A stretch of 32,596 bases of DNA from an uncultured Solobacterium sp. (GTDB taxonomy: Bacteria > Bacillota_I > Bacilli_A > Erysipelotrichales > Erysipelotrichaceae). The stretch's first letter is position 1. Every line of letters begins with the position of its first letter. The stretch is from the NCBI GenBank assembly GCA_900546285.1, contig URCJ01000022.1, positions 1 to 32,596 of the forward strand, given 5' to 3'. Positions 1 to 6,680 of the stretch are shown piece by piece. The notes under the pieces were generated by a model that worked only from the letters and a program-made list of their open reading frames with translations, had not been told where the DNA came from and ran no database searches. The position numbers and the translations under genes were made by a program.

Positions 1-113
1 TCAGTGGCGTCGATTGTAACGGTTTCACCTTCGGCTACATTGCTAGTAGCTAAATTTCCACAACCAGTTAATAATAGCGATAATGCACAAACGCATAATA
101 ATTTTTTATTCAT
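1..113 (-). CDS. Lipoprotein, N-terminal fragment
   Basis: Reading from the ATG at 113-111 gives 37 codons before the window edge, so only the N-terminus is visible. It starts MNKKLLCVCALSLLLTGCGN: two lysines, a hydrophobic stretch and a lipobox LLTG-C, the mark of a type II signal peptide, so the protein should be exported and lipid-anchored at Cys18. The residues after it are Ser/Thr/Ala-rich, like the flexible tether of many substrate-binding proteins, but the mature domain is missing and no function can be assigned. An AAAGGAG ribosome binding site lies 6 bases before the ATG. The 115 bases between it and the toxin gene are very AT-rich, with TATAAT-like strings on the minus strand but no convincing full promoter or terminator. 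Confidence 0.8.
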   Translation of the reverse strand, partial: MNKKLLCVCALSLLLTGCGNLATSNVAEGETVTIDAT

Positions 114-228
114 TTAAAGCTCCTTTTGTTTTAATAATAGATTATACGAATATTATATCAAGTTAATATCTATAAGAAGTTAGTGTGATTACATGAAAGT
201 AAATAATATCTATTTTGTTAAATGTCTT

Positions 229-747
229 TTATTTATATAATAAATAAAACTTTTCAAGTTCTATAAAATCACAACATCTATTTGCGATTCTTGAATCTGG
301 GTTATTCTTTACTGCTTCGTATAATTTTTGTGCTTTTTGTAAGATTTTTGTTTCTTTAAAATTGATTGAATTTAGCTCATCTTTAAGCAAGAAAATATAA
401 TCATTTTTTTCTTTAATATCTTTAAAAGTACGATAATTTTCTATGTTGCTATATTCTAACAATTCAACGAATTCAGAAGGGACAGGAATCATATTGTTAA
501 GGTTTAATACACACAATAATCTGTTTGTAGAAAAATGATAGATTTTTATAAAATCAATCCCATCTTTCATCTTTAAATGTTTAGGTCTTGGAGAAGAAAC
601 AGGAACATAATAGTTTAAATTGTTTATATTTAATACAACGCCTAAATGAAATTTAAGTTTATCAGTTCCGTATTCGACATCACCAACTTTATTATCTATC
701 GTCTTTAAATCATTAATATATTTTTTATTTATAACGTAAAAATCCAT
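229..747 (-). CDS. toxN: Type III toxin-antitoxin endoribonuclease, ToxN/AbiQ family
   Basis: The 172-residue protein has the ToxN/AbiQ layout: N-terminal MDFYVINKKYINDLKTID, then the strand pair LKFHLGVVLNI and YYVPVSSPRPKHLKMK. Ser51-Ser52-Pro53-Arg54 corresponds to the Thr/Ser-Ser-Pro-Lys active-site signature of ToxN, where the serine is catalytic, followed by the middle motif LNLNNMIPVP and a helical C-terminal half. Length is close to ToxN of Pectobacterium (about 170). In this family the toxin cleaves A-rich RNA and is held inactive by a repeat-derived pseudoknot RNA encoded just upstream; such systems often cause abortive phage infection. The context fits: on the same strand there is an extended -10, about 80 nt of possible RNA, then a terminator hairpin, then an AAAGGA site 5 bases before the ATG. 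The family call is firm; the subfamily (ToxN, CptN or TenpN) is not decided. Confidence 0.88.
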   Translation of the reverse strand: MDFYVINKKYINDLKTIDNKVGDVEYGTDKLKFHLGVVLNINNLNYYVPVSSPRPKHLKMKDGIDFIKIYHFSTNRLLCVLNLNNMIPVPSEFVELLEYSNIENYRTFKDIKEKNDYIFLLKDELNSINFKETKILQKAQKLYEAVKNNPDSRIANRCCDFIELEKFYLLYK

Positions 748-761
748 GCATATCCTTTGTA

Positions 762-783
762 TAAAAAAAGTGGCATAGCCACC
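762..783 (-). terminator. Terminator between antitoxin RNA and toxN
   Basis: On the minus strand GTGGC-TAT-GCCAC (782-770), extended by a G-T pair, is followed by seven T residues. Type III systems typically have such a leaky terminator between the antitoxin repeats and the toxin gene, keeping antitoxin in excess. Confidence 0.85.
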
Positions 784-846
784 AAACTTTTAATTACAGT
801 TGTTTTACTGGAATCTGTCAATCCGCTTTTATAAGCTTTTGCTTAC
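763..846 (-). ncRNA. Putative type III antitoxin RNA (ToxI-like)
   Basis: Inferred from position: minus-strand RNA starting about 7 bases after the extended -10 at 853-861 and ending in the terminator, about 84 nt. It holds two adjacent 38-nt segments (846-809 and 808-771) that both begin GTAA, carry TAAAAG 15-16 bases in and end in CCA, but overall identity is below half. Short complementary blocks (ACAG/CTGT and CAGT/ACTG around 798-818) could form a pseudoknot-like fold. The tandem repeat expected for the family is thus at best degenerate and very short. The RNA boundaries and fold are inference. Confidence 0.5.
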
Positions 847-852
847 ACATAC

Positions 853-861
853 AATATATCA
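853..861 (-). promoter_or_regulatory. Extended -10 promoter for antitoxin RNA/toxN
   Basis: Minus strand TG-A-TATATT is an extended -10; no clear -35 is seen upstream. A start near 846 would put the whole 763-846 segment in the RNA. Confidence 0.5.
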
Positions 862-878
862 CAAAAAGGAGAATTTTG

Positions 879-980
879 GTGAAGAACTGTATTAAAATGA
901 GTGATAAAATCCTTTATTTTTTAATTACTTTTTTAATTTTTGGTATTGTGAGAAAAATTAGATTATCGTATACTTTATAA
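879..980 (+). CDS. Small hydrophobic membrane peptide (33 aa), hypothetical
   Basis: A GTG at 879 preceded by AAGGAG (866-871) with an ideal 7-base gap opens a 33-codon ORF ending in TAA at 978-980. The peptide begins VKNCIKMSDK, has one hydrophobic run ILYFLITFLIFGIV (residues 11-24), then the basic tail RKIRLSYTL. This charge pattern would give a single membrane helix with the basic C-terminus inside. I do not recognise a family. It is divergent from the toxin-antitoxin transcript and its 3' end overlaps the purine operon promoter (946-974), so transcription through it could interfere with that promoter. A weak promoter TTTTAT-N17-TACAAT (827-855) lies upstream. Evidence is the start signal and composition only; an AT-rich chance ORF is possible. 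Confidence 0.4.
   Translation: MKNCIKMSDKILYFLITFLIFGIVRKIRLSYTL
946..974 (+). promoter_or_regulatory. Sigma-A-type promoter of the purine operon
   Basis: TTGTGA (946-951), 17-base spacer, TATACT (969-974). Start of transcription expected near 981, directly before the purine aptamer. No PurR-type operator was identified. Confidence 0.75.
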
Positions 981-988
981 GTACTTAA

Positions 989-1056
989 TATCGTATATAC
1001 TTTCGAAGAGATGGTGAAAGTGTTTCTACCTTATGACCTTACATAAGACTACGATG
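989..1056 (+). promoter_or_regulatory. Purine riboswitch aptamer, guanine type
   Basis: P1 is ATCGTA (990-995) with TACGAT (1050-1055). P2 is ACTTTC/GAAAGT with a loop holding GAGATGG. The conserved J2/3 GTTTCTACC (1022-1030) follows, then P3 CTTATG/CATAAG with ACCTTA loop; GG in L2 and CC in L3 allow the kissing contact. The 3' junction reads GACTACG, with C at the position that pairs with the ligand, which predicts guanine/hypoxanthine rather than adenine. It sits 83 bases before purC and should turn the operon off when guanine is plentiful. Confidence 0.93.
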
Positions 1057-1071
1057 AAACTTTTTCATGTG

Positions 1072-1104
1072 TCTTCTGTATCTTACAGAAGATTTTTACT
1101 TTTT
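1072..1104 (+). terminator. Riboswitch-controlled terminator before purC
   Basis: TCTTCTGTA (1072-1080), loop TCT, TACAGAAGA (1084-1092), then T-rich TTTTACTTTTT. A competing antiterminator can form from AAGAC (1045-1049) with GTCTT (1071-1075) and ATGAAA (1054-1059) with TTTCAT (1063-1068); it uses the 3' strand of P1 and the 5' arm of the terminator. Ligand-stabilised P1 would therefore release the terminator: an OFF switch. Confidence 0.88.
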
Positions 1105-1138
1105 ACGATGCTAAGTATAGAAAACAAGGAGAAACGAA

Positions 1139-1822
1139 ATGAAAGAACTATACGTTGGCAAAACTAAAAATGTTTATGAACTTGAAAATGGTAATGTATT
1201 ATTAAAATTCAAGGATGACTGCACAGGCAAAGATGGTGTTTTTGATCCAGGAGAGAACACTGTTGGCTTAACAATCGAAGGTATTGGTAAGGCAAACTTA
1301 GAAACTAGTACTTATTACTTTAACTTATTAAAGGAAGCTGGAATTAAGACTCACTTTGTTAGCTCTAATTTAGATGATGCAACTATGGAAGTATTGAAGG
1401 CAACTGTATTTGGTCATGGTTTAGAAGTTATTTGTCGTTTAGTTGCGACAGGTTCTTTTATCCGTAGATATGGTGAATATATTGAAGATGGAACACCACT
1501 TGAAGGTGGCTATGTTGAATGTACATTCAAAAATGACGCAAAGGGTGATCCACTTGTAACTAAGGAAGGCTTAGTAGCTTTAAAAATAATGAGCGCCGAA
1601 CAATTTGAATCAGTAAAGGAACAAACTTTAAAGATTACTAAGGTTGTAGCTGATGATTTAAAAACAATCGGTCTAGATTTATGGGATATCAAGTTTGAAT
1701 TTGGCTATTGCGGTGATGAAGTAGTTCTAATCGATGAAATCGCCTCAGGCAATATGCGTGTATACAAAGATGGTAAGATTGTTGAACCAGTTGAACTTAC
1801 AAAATTAATTTTAAACAGATAA
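1139..1822 (+). CDS. purC: SAICAR synthetase (PurC)
   Basis: Phosphoribosylaminoimidazole-succinocarboxamide synthase joins CAIR and aspartate with ATP to form SAICAR. The 227 residues match the usual bacterial length. Visible landmarks are MKELYVGKTKNVYEL at the start (nucleotide-binding beta hairpin), CRLVATGSFIRRYG in the middle (family region with VAxGSF-R) and VVLIDEIASGNMRVY near the C-terminus, where most PurC proteins have DEISPD; this is a divergent subtype. The insert CTGKDGVFDPGENTVG also departs from the E. coli form. AAGGAG lies 7 bases before the ATG. First gene of the operon, directly under the guanine riboswitch. Confidence 0.94.
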   Translation: MKELYVGKTKNVYELENGNVLLKFKDDCTGKDGVFDPGENTVGLTIEGIGKANLETSTYYFNLLKEAGIKTHFVSSNLDDATMEVLKATVFGHGLEVICRLVATGSFIRRYGEYIEDGTPLEGGYVECTFKNDAKGDPLVTKEGLVALKIMSAEQFESVKEQTLKITKVVADDLKTIGLDLWDIKFEFGYCGDEVVLIDEIASGNMRVYKDGKIVEPVELTKLILNR

Positions 1823-1823
1823 T

Positions 1824-1846
1824 ATAAGCCCTTTTATAGGGCTTAT
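1824..1846 (+). promoter_or_regulatory. Intercistronic hairpin purC-purF
   Basis: ATAAGCCC (1824-1831), 7-base loop, GGGCTTAT (1839-1846) starts two bases after the purC stop. Only TAAT follows, so it is a poor terminator; it may be a partial attenuator or protect the purC 3' end. Confidence 0.6.
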
Positions 1847-1867
1847 TAATATGTGGAAAGGAAATAT

Positions 1868-3289
1868 ATGGGAGGATTTTTTGGGGTAGCCTCTAAAAAG
1901 AAATGTGTAATCGATCTATATTTTGGTGTCGACTACCATTCACATTTAGGCACAAGACGTGGTGGTCTTGCGGTATATGATAAGGAATATGGTTTTCAAA
2001 GATCTATTCATAATATCGAAAATTCACCATTTAGAACTAAATTTGAAAAGGAGATAGACGACTTTAAAGGCAATATGGGTATCGGCTGTATCAGTGATGG
2101 TGAAGCACAACCTTTATTAGTTAACTCTCATTTAGGTTCTTTTGCGATCACAACAGTAGGTCGTATCAATAATCTTAATGAACTAAAAGAAAAATGCTTT
2201 AAATATGGAACAACTCACTTTCTTGAAATGAGCGGTGGTGAAATAAATCCAACTGAACTTGTAGCTGCTTTAATGAACCAAAAGGACACTATCACTGATG
2301 GTTTAGCCTATGTTCAAGAAGAAGTTAAGGGTTCAATGAGCGTGTTGATTTTAACTGCGGATAGAATCTATTGTATGCGTGATAAGCTAGGTCGTACGCC
2401 GCTTGTCATTGGCAAGAAAGATGATGCGTACTGTGCAACATTTGAATCATCAGCTTTCTTAAATCTTGGCTATAAACATGTTAAAGACTTAGGACCTGGT
2501 GAAATCGTCTATATCACACCTGAGGAGTGCGTAACCACTAAAGAAATGAACGAAAAGATGAGAATGTGTTCTTTCCTTTGGGTATATTATGGCTATCCTA
2601 CATCAACATATGAGAAACAAAATGTTGAAATGATGCGCTATAAGGCTGGTGAATTATTAGCTAATAGAGACCATGTTGATGTTGATATTGTTGCTGGTGT
2701 TCCTGATAGTGGTTTAGCTCATGCGATTGGCTATGCTAATACAACACACAGAACTTTCGCAAGGCCATTTATCAAATACACACCAACTTGGCCTCGTTCA
2801 TTTATGCCATCTAATCAAACTGAAAGAAGTTTGATCGCAAAGATGAAATTAATTCCAGTACATGAATTAATCAATGATAAGAAAATCTTATTAATTGATG
2901 ATTCTATTGTTAGAGGAACCCAACTTGGTGAAACAACTAAGTTCTTATATGAATCAGGTGCTAGAGAAGTGCATGTTAGACCTGCGTGCCCACCAATTAT
3001 GTTTGGCTGTAAATACTTAAATTTCTCTAGAAGTTCTAGTGAATTAGAACTAGCTACTAGAAAGGCTATTATTGAACTTGAGGGAACTTGTGAAGTATCT
3101 AAGGAAGTCTTAAAAGAATATGCAAATCCTGATAGTGATAAGTACAAGGCAATGGTTGAAGTTATTCGCAAGAAATCATTCTTTACAAGCTTAGATTTCG
3201 CAAGACTTGATGAACTTGTGAAGTCAATTGGACTTGGTAAAGAAAGACTATGTACTTATTGCTGGGATGGCAGAGAAGATGATGAGTAG
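1868..3289 (+). CDS. purF: PurF-type amidophosphoribosyltransferase lacking the glutaminase active site
   Basis: The ORF can open at GTG 1853, but AAAGGA 5 bases before ATG 1868 and the family N-terminus favour ATG 1868 (473 aa). The PRPP loop LLIDDSIVRGTQ (residues 341-352) is intact, as are AGVPDSG and the C-terminal CTYC, so it looks like a working type I phosphoribosyltransferase making phosphoribosylamine from PRPP. The N-terminal Ntn glutaminase fold is recognisable but dead by sequence: the start is MGGFFGVA, where active PurF has Cys at mature position 1; the HVRYAT arginine region reads GIGCISDGEAQP; the HNG of the oxyanion site reads TVGRINN; the SSDTE aspartate region reads EMSGGEINPTE. 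The enzyme may use free ammonia or another glutaminase. C381, C462 and C465 resemble the Fe-S ligands of Bacillus PurF. Confidence 0.85.
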   Translation: MGGFFGVASKKKCVIDLYFGVDYHSHLGTRRGGLAVYDKEYGFQRSIHNIENSPFRTKFEKEIDDFKGNMGIGCISDGEAQPLLVNSHLGSFAITTVGRINNLNELKEKCFKYGTTHFLEMSGGEINPTELVAALMNQKDTITDGLAYVQEEVKGSMSVLILTADRIYCMRDKLGRTPLVIGKKDDAYCATFESSAFLNLGYKHVKDLGPGEIVYITPEECVTTKEMNEKMRMCSFLWVYYGYPTSTYEKQNVEMMRYKAGELLANRDHVDVDIVAGVPDSGLAHAIGYANTTHRTFARPFIKYTPTWPRSFMPSNQTERSLIAKMKLIPVHELINDKKILLIDDSIVRGTQLGETTKFLYESGAREVHVRPACPPIMFGCKYLNFSRSSSELELATRKAIIELEGTCEVSKEVLKEYANPDSDKYKAMVEVIRKKSFFTSLDFARLDELVKSIGLGKERLCTYCWDGREDDE

Positions 3290-3317
3290 CCTTAATTAAT
3301 ATGTTAAAATAAAGACG

Positions 3318-3390
3318 TTATACAACTGACGGAAAAGTGGAGTACCACATGGGAGTATGATGTTTATAAGAAGAGTCGACCGTCTGGGCC
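3318..3390 (+). promoter_or_regulatory. ZTP (pfl) riboswitch aptamer
   Basis: The segment has the pfl layout: ACGG (3329-3332) pairs with CCGT (3380-3383), hairpin GTGG-AGTA-CCAC (3337-3348), the conserved GGGAG (3351-3355), a variable linker, and the diagnostic 3' block CCGTCTGGGC (3380-3389). pfl RNAs bind ZMP/ZTP, which build up when 10-formyl-THF is short, and activate folate and purine genes; the next gene is fhs, a classic target. It lies inside the operon, between purF and fhs. Confidence 0.93.
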
Positions 3391-3421
3391 ATTTTGTCCC
3401 TTTTTACGTGCGACTTTTTTT
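3374..3421 (+). terminator. ZTP riboswitch expression-platform terminator
   Basis: AGTCG (3374-3378) pairs with CGACT (3411-3415), CGT (3381-3383) with ACG (3406-3408), GGG (3386-3388) with CCC (3398-3400), followed by seven T (3415-3421). Its 5' arm overlaps the aptamer 3' block, so bound ZTP should prevent termination: an ON switch. Confidence 0.82.
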
Positions 3422-3462
3422 GTATCTAGGGAATCATACTTTTAAAGGAAGGATAATAATTT

Positions 3463-5133
3463 ATGTTAACAGATGTTCAAATTGCTCAAAATGCCAGCAT
3501 GTTACCAATTAAAGATGTTGCTGGTCAAATTGGATTAAGCGAAGATGACTTAGAACTATATGGTAAATATAAGGCTAAGATTTCTTTAGAAACTATTAGA
3601 AGACTAGAAAATAATCAAGATGGTAAGTTAATCTTAGTAACTGCCATCAATCCAACTCCAGCAGGAGAGGGCAAGACTACTACTATGATCGGCTTAGCTC
3701 AAGCGATGAATAAGATTGGTAAAAAGACTATCGTTGCGATGAGAGAACCATCTCTTGGACCATGTTTTGGAATAAAGGGTGGTGCAGCAGGTGGCGGTTA
3801 TGCCCAAGTTGTGCCGATGGAAGACATCAACCTACACTTTACAGGTGATATTCATGCAATTACTACTGCTAATAACTTAATTAGTGCGATGTTAGATAAT
3901 TCTTTACAACAAGGTAATCCCTTAAACATCGATGAAAGACAAATCGTATGGAAAAGAGTAGTTGATTTAAATGATAGAGCACTAAGACATATTGTTGTAG
4001 GCCTTGGTGGTAAAGCTAATGGTGTGCCAAGAGAAGATGGCTTTGATATCACTGTAGCAAGTGAAATCATGGGTATCTTATGCTTAGCTAATGATTTAAG
4101 TGATTTAAAATCAAGAGTAGCTAGAATCATCGTCGCTTATACAAGAGATGGAAATCCTGTTACAGTTGAAGATTTAAAAGCTACAGGGGCTGTTACATTA
4201 TTGTTGAAGGATGCCATTAAGCCAAATCTTGTTCAAACGCTAGATCATACACCAGTGTTTGTTCATGGCGGACCATTTGCTAATATCGCTCATGGTTGTA
4301 ACAGTGTTATGGCTACTAAGTTAGCCTTAAAGTTAGCTCCTTATACTGTTACAGAAGCTGGTTTTGGTGCCGATTTAGGTGCTGAAAAATTCTTAGATAT
4401 TAAATGTCGTCAAGCTGGTTTAAAACCAGATGCAGTTGTAATTGTAGCTACTGTTAGAGCACTTAAGATGCATGGTGGCATGGATAAGAAAGAATTGGCT
4501 AATGAAAATCTAGAGGCTTTAAGAAAGGGCATCGCTAATCTTGAGAAGCATATTGAAAATATTGCCAAGTATGGCTTGCCTGCGATTGTGGCAATCAATG
4601 CTTTCCCAACTGATACTAAGGCTGAGCTTGATTTACTTGAAGAAATCTGTAATGCCAAGGGTGTTAAGGTTGCTTTATCTGAAGTTTGGGCAAAAGGGGC
4701 AGATGGCGGTATTGAATTAGCTAATGGCTTAATTGATTTATTAGAAAACAAAGAAAGTAATTTCAAACCAATTTATGATTTGGATTTACCAATAGAAGAA
4801 AAGATTAAAACTATCGCAAGAGAAATCTATGGTGCTGATGATGTAATCTTCACAAAGAAAGCTAAGACTAATATTAAGAAATTAACCGACTTAGGTCTTG
4901 ATAAGCTTCCTATTTGTATCGCTAAAACTCAATATAGTTTAAGTGATGATGCAAGCTTACTTGGTAGACCTACTGGATTTAATATCGAAATCAACGATTT
5001 AATTCCAAATACTGGTTCTAGTTTCTTAGTCGCAATCAGTGGCGATATTATGCGTATGCCAGGTCTTCCTAAGGTGCCAGCTGCAAACAATATGGACATC
5101 TTAGAAGATGGTGAAATTGTAGGACTATTCTAA
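3463..5133 (+). CDS. fhs: Formate--tetrahydrofolate ligase
   Basis: ATP-dependent formation of 10-formyl-THF from formate and THF, the one-carbon donor for PurN and PurH encoded downstream. The 556 residues match the family. The P-loop lies in TPAGEGKTTT (residues 65-74); FGIKGGAAGGGYAQVVPMED and the following NLHFTGDIHAIT are family signatures, and the end holds MPGLPKVPAANNMDI. GGAAGG cut by AAGGA-rich SD lies about 9 bases before the ATG. Directly governed by the ZTP riboswitch, which fits the enzyme's role in relieving formyl-folate shortage. Its presence inside a purine operon is uncommon but metabolically sensible. Confidence 0.96.
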   Translation: MLTDVQIAQNASMLPIKDVAGQIGLSEDDLELYGKYKAKISLETIRRLENNQDGKLILVTAINPTPAGEGKTTTMIGLAQAMNKIGKKTIVAMREPSLGPCFGIKGGAAGGGYAQVVPMEDINLHFTGDIHAITTANNLISAMLDNSLQQGNPLNIDERQIVWKRVVDLNDRALRHIVVGLGGKANGVPREDGFDITVASEIMGILCLANDLSDLKSRVARIIVAYTRDGNPVTVEDLKATGAVTLLLKDAIKPNLVQTLDHTPVFVHGGPFANIAHGCNSVMATKLALKLAPYTVTEAGFGADLGAEKFLDIKCRQAGLKPDAVVIVATVRALKMHGGMDKKELANENLEALRKGIANLEKHIENIAKYGLPAIVAINAFPTDTKAELDLLEEICNAKGVKVALSEVWAKGADGGIELANGLIDLLENKESNFKPIYDLDLPIEEKIKTIAREIYGADDVIFTKKAKTNIKKLTDLGLDKLPICIAKTQYSLSDDASLLGRPTGFNIEINDLIPNTGSSFLVAISGDIMRMPGLPKVPAANNMDILEDGEIVGLF

Positions 5134-5142
5134 AGGAGGAAC

Positions 5143-5631
5143 ATGAGAGTAGCAATTATTATGGGTTCAACTAGTGATTTAGCTAAAGTTGAACCAGCAA
5201 TCACAATTTTAAAAGAATGGGGAGTACAAACAGACGTTAGATGCCTAAGCGCTCATAGAGCTCATGAGGCTTTAAGTGAATTTGTAAGTGAATGTAACCA
5301 AAACGATACTGAAGCCATTATCTGCGCAGCAGGTATGGCAGCAGCCTTACCAGGTGTAGTAGCTGCACAAACAGTTATCCCGGTAATTGGCGTGCCACTA
5401 AGTGCAAGTGTCTTAGATGGTATGGACGCCCTTATGTCAATCGTTCAAATGCCTCCTTCAATTCCAGTGGCAACAGTTGGCATCAATGGAGCTAAGAACG
5501 CTGCGTGGTTAGCACTGAATATTATTGGAAATAAGCACTTAGAAATAAGAGAAAAGTTAATCGCTTTTAGAAAAAAGTTGGCTGAAGATGCAGTTAAGAC
5601 AAATGAAGAAATAATTGAGAAATATAAATAG
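5143..5631 (+). CDS. purE: AIR carboxylase / N5-CAIR mutase (PurE)
   Basis: Small 162-residue PurE that makes CAIR for PurC. IIMGSTSD opens the fold, followed by SAHRAH (residues 36-41) where class I enzymes normally read SAHRTP, and by GVPLSASVLDGMDALMSIVQ and MPPSIPVATVGI in the conserved core. AGMAAALPG replaces the usual AGGAAHLPG. Class I PurE needs PurK to make N5-CAIR; no purK is in this operon, so either purK is elsewhere or this variant takes AIR and CO2 directly, as class II enzymes do. AAAGGAGG precedes the ATG by 3-4 bases; 9 bases separate it from fhs. Confidence 0.92.
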   Translation: MRVAIIMGSTSDLAKVEPAITILKEWGVQTDVRCLSAHRAHEALSEFVSECNQNDTEAIICAAGMAAALPGVVAAQTVIPVIGVPLSASVLDGMDALMSIVQMPPSIPVATVGINGAKNAAWLALNIIGNKHLEIREKLIAFRKKLAEDAVKTNEEIIEKYK

Positions 5632-5648
5632 GAAAGGAAATATTTTAA

Positions 5649-6680
5649 ATGAGCCAAAAATATAGAGAAGCTGGAGTAGATTTAGAAGCAGGATACGAGA
5701 GTGTTAGATTAATCAAATCACATGTTGCTCGTACAAAGGTAAAGGGTGCTGTTGATTCAATCGGTGCCTTTGGTGGTATGTTTGATTTATCACTATTAGG
5801 AATGAAAGAACCCGTACTAGTATCAGGCACAGATGGTGTTGGTACAAAGCTTATGTTAGCCTTTGAATGTGATAAGCACGATACTATCGGTATTGATGCA
5901 GTTGCGATGTGCGTTAATGATGTTTTAGTGCAAGGTGCTATGCCAATCTTCTTCTTAGACTATCTTGCAGTTGGCAAAAATACTCCAACTAAGATTGAAC
6001 AATTAGTCAAGGGCGTAGCTGATGGTTGTGTACAAGCTGAATGTGCTCTAATCGGTGGTGAAACAGCTGAAATGCCTGATATGTATGATGTAAATCATTA
6101 TGATATTGCCGGTTTCTGTGTTGGTGCAGTTGAAAAGTCTAAATTATTAGATAGTCAAAATATCGCTCCTGGACAAGTATTAGTAGCACTACCTTCAAGT
6201 GGCTGTCATTCTAATGGTTTCTCTTTGGTTCGTAAAGTTTTAATCAAAGATGCTAAGCTTGATTTAAATGAATACTATGAAGAATTTGGCAAGACACTTG
6301 GTGAAGAGTTATTAACTCCTACTAAAATTTATGTTAGGGCTATTAAACACTTATTAAATAATAATGTTGATATCAAGGGTATGTCACATATTACTGGTGG
6401 CGGTTTTTATGAGAACTTGCCAAGAATGTTAAAGAGTGGTCAAGGTGTTAAGATTGACACTACATCTTTCCCAAGACCTAAGATTTTTGATTTGATTGCT
6501 GAAAAGGGCGGGATTGAAGAAAAAGAAATGTACAACGTATTTAACATGGGCGTAGGCTTTGTGATGGCACTAGATCCAAGTGATGTTGATACAGTACTTG
6601 GCTTATTAAAAGATATTAATGAAGAAGCTTATGTTATCGGTGAAGTTACTGATAAAGAAGGCGTTGAATTAACATGGTAA
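5649..6680 (+). CDS. purM: AIR synthetase (PurM)
   Basis: Phosphoribosylformylglycinamidine cyclo-ligase closes the imidazole ring (FGAM to AIR, ATP). 343 residues, standard length. Landmarks: VSGTDGVGTKLMLAFE (around residues 58-73), VNDVLVQGAMPIFFLDY, LIGGETAEMPDMY, HITGGGFYENLPRM and FNMGVGFVM. The ATP-binding PurM/SelD fold is therefore complete. GGAAAGGAA lies before the ATG. The stop codon overlaps the purN start by 7 bases, implying translational coupling. Confidence 0.96.
   Translation: MSQKYREAGVDLEAGYESVRLIKSHVARTKVKGAVDSIGAFGGMFDLSLLGMKEPVLVSGTDGVGTKLMLAFECDKHDTIGIDAVAMCVNDVLVQGAMPIFFLDYLAVGKNTPTKIEQLVKGVADGCVQAECALIGGETAEMPDMYDVNHYDIAGFCVGAVEKSKLLDSQNIAPGQVLVALPSSGCHSNGFSLVRKVLIKDAKLDLNEYYEEFGKTLGEELLTPTKIYVRAIKHLLNNNVDIKGMSHITGGGFYENLPRMLKSGQGVKIDTTSFPRPKIFDLIAEKGGIEEKEMYNVFNMGVGFVMALDPSDVDTVLGLLKDINEEAYVIGEVTDKEGVELTW

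Noticed and set aside
114..228. Terminator or second antitoxin element downstream of toxN
   Set aside because: Only AT-rich text with scattered GATATTA-like strings; no stable stem with T run.
1853..1867. GTG start at 1853 for purF (five extra residues)
   Set aside because: The SD AAAGGA (1857-1862) lies after that GTG and fits ATG 1868; the family starts at MGGFFG. Even with the extension, no Cys lies at the nucleophile position.
2815..3171. 118-codon minus-strand ORF
   Set aside because: Antisense to the well-supported purF, no ribosome binding site, Ser/Leu-rich composition typical of shadow frames. Other antisense ORFs over pur, rec, rpl and phe genes were dropped for the same reason.
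3290..3320. Independent promoter in front of the ZTP riboswitch
   Set aside because: TAAAAT at 3305-3310 lacks a matching -35 (ATGAGT at 17 bases), so the switch is taken as internal to the operon, though this is not excluded.
3300..3420. Short ORF from the ATG at 3349 inside the leader
   Set aside because: This ATG lies in the conserved GGGAG region of the ZTP aptamer and has no SD.
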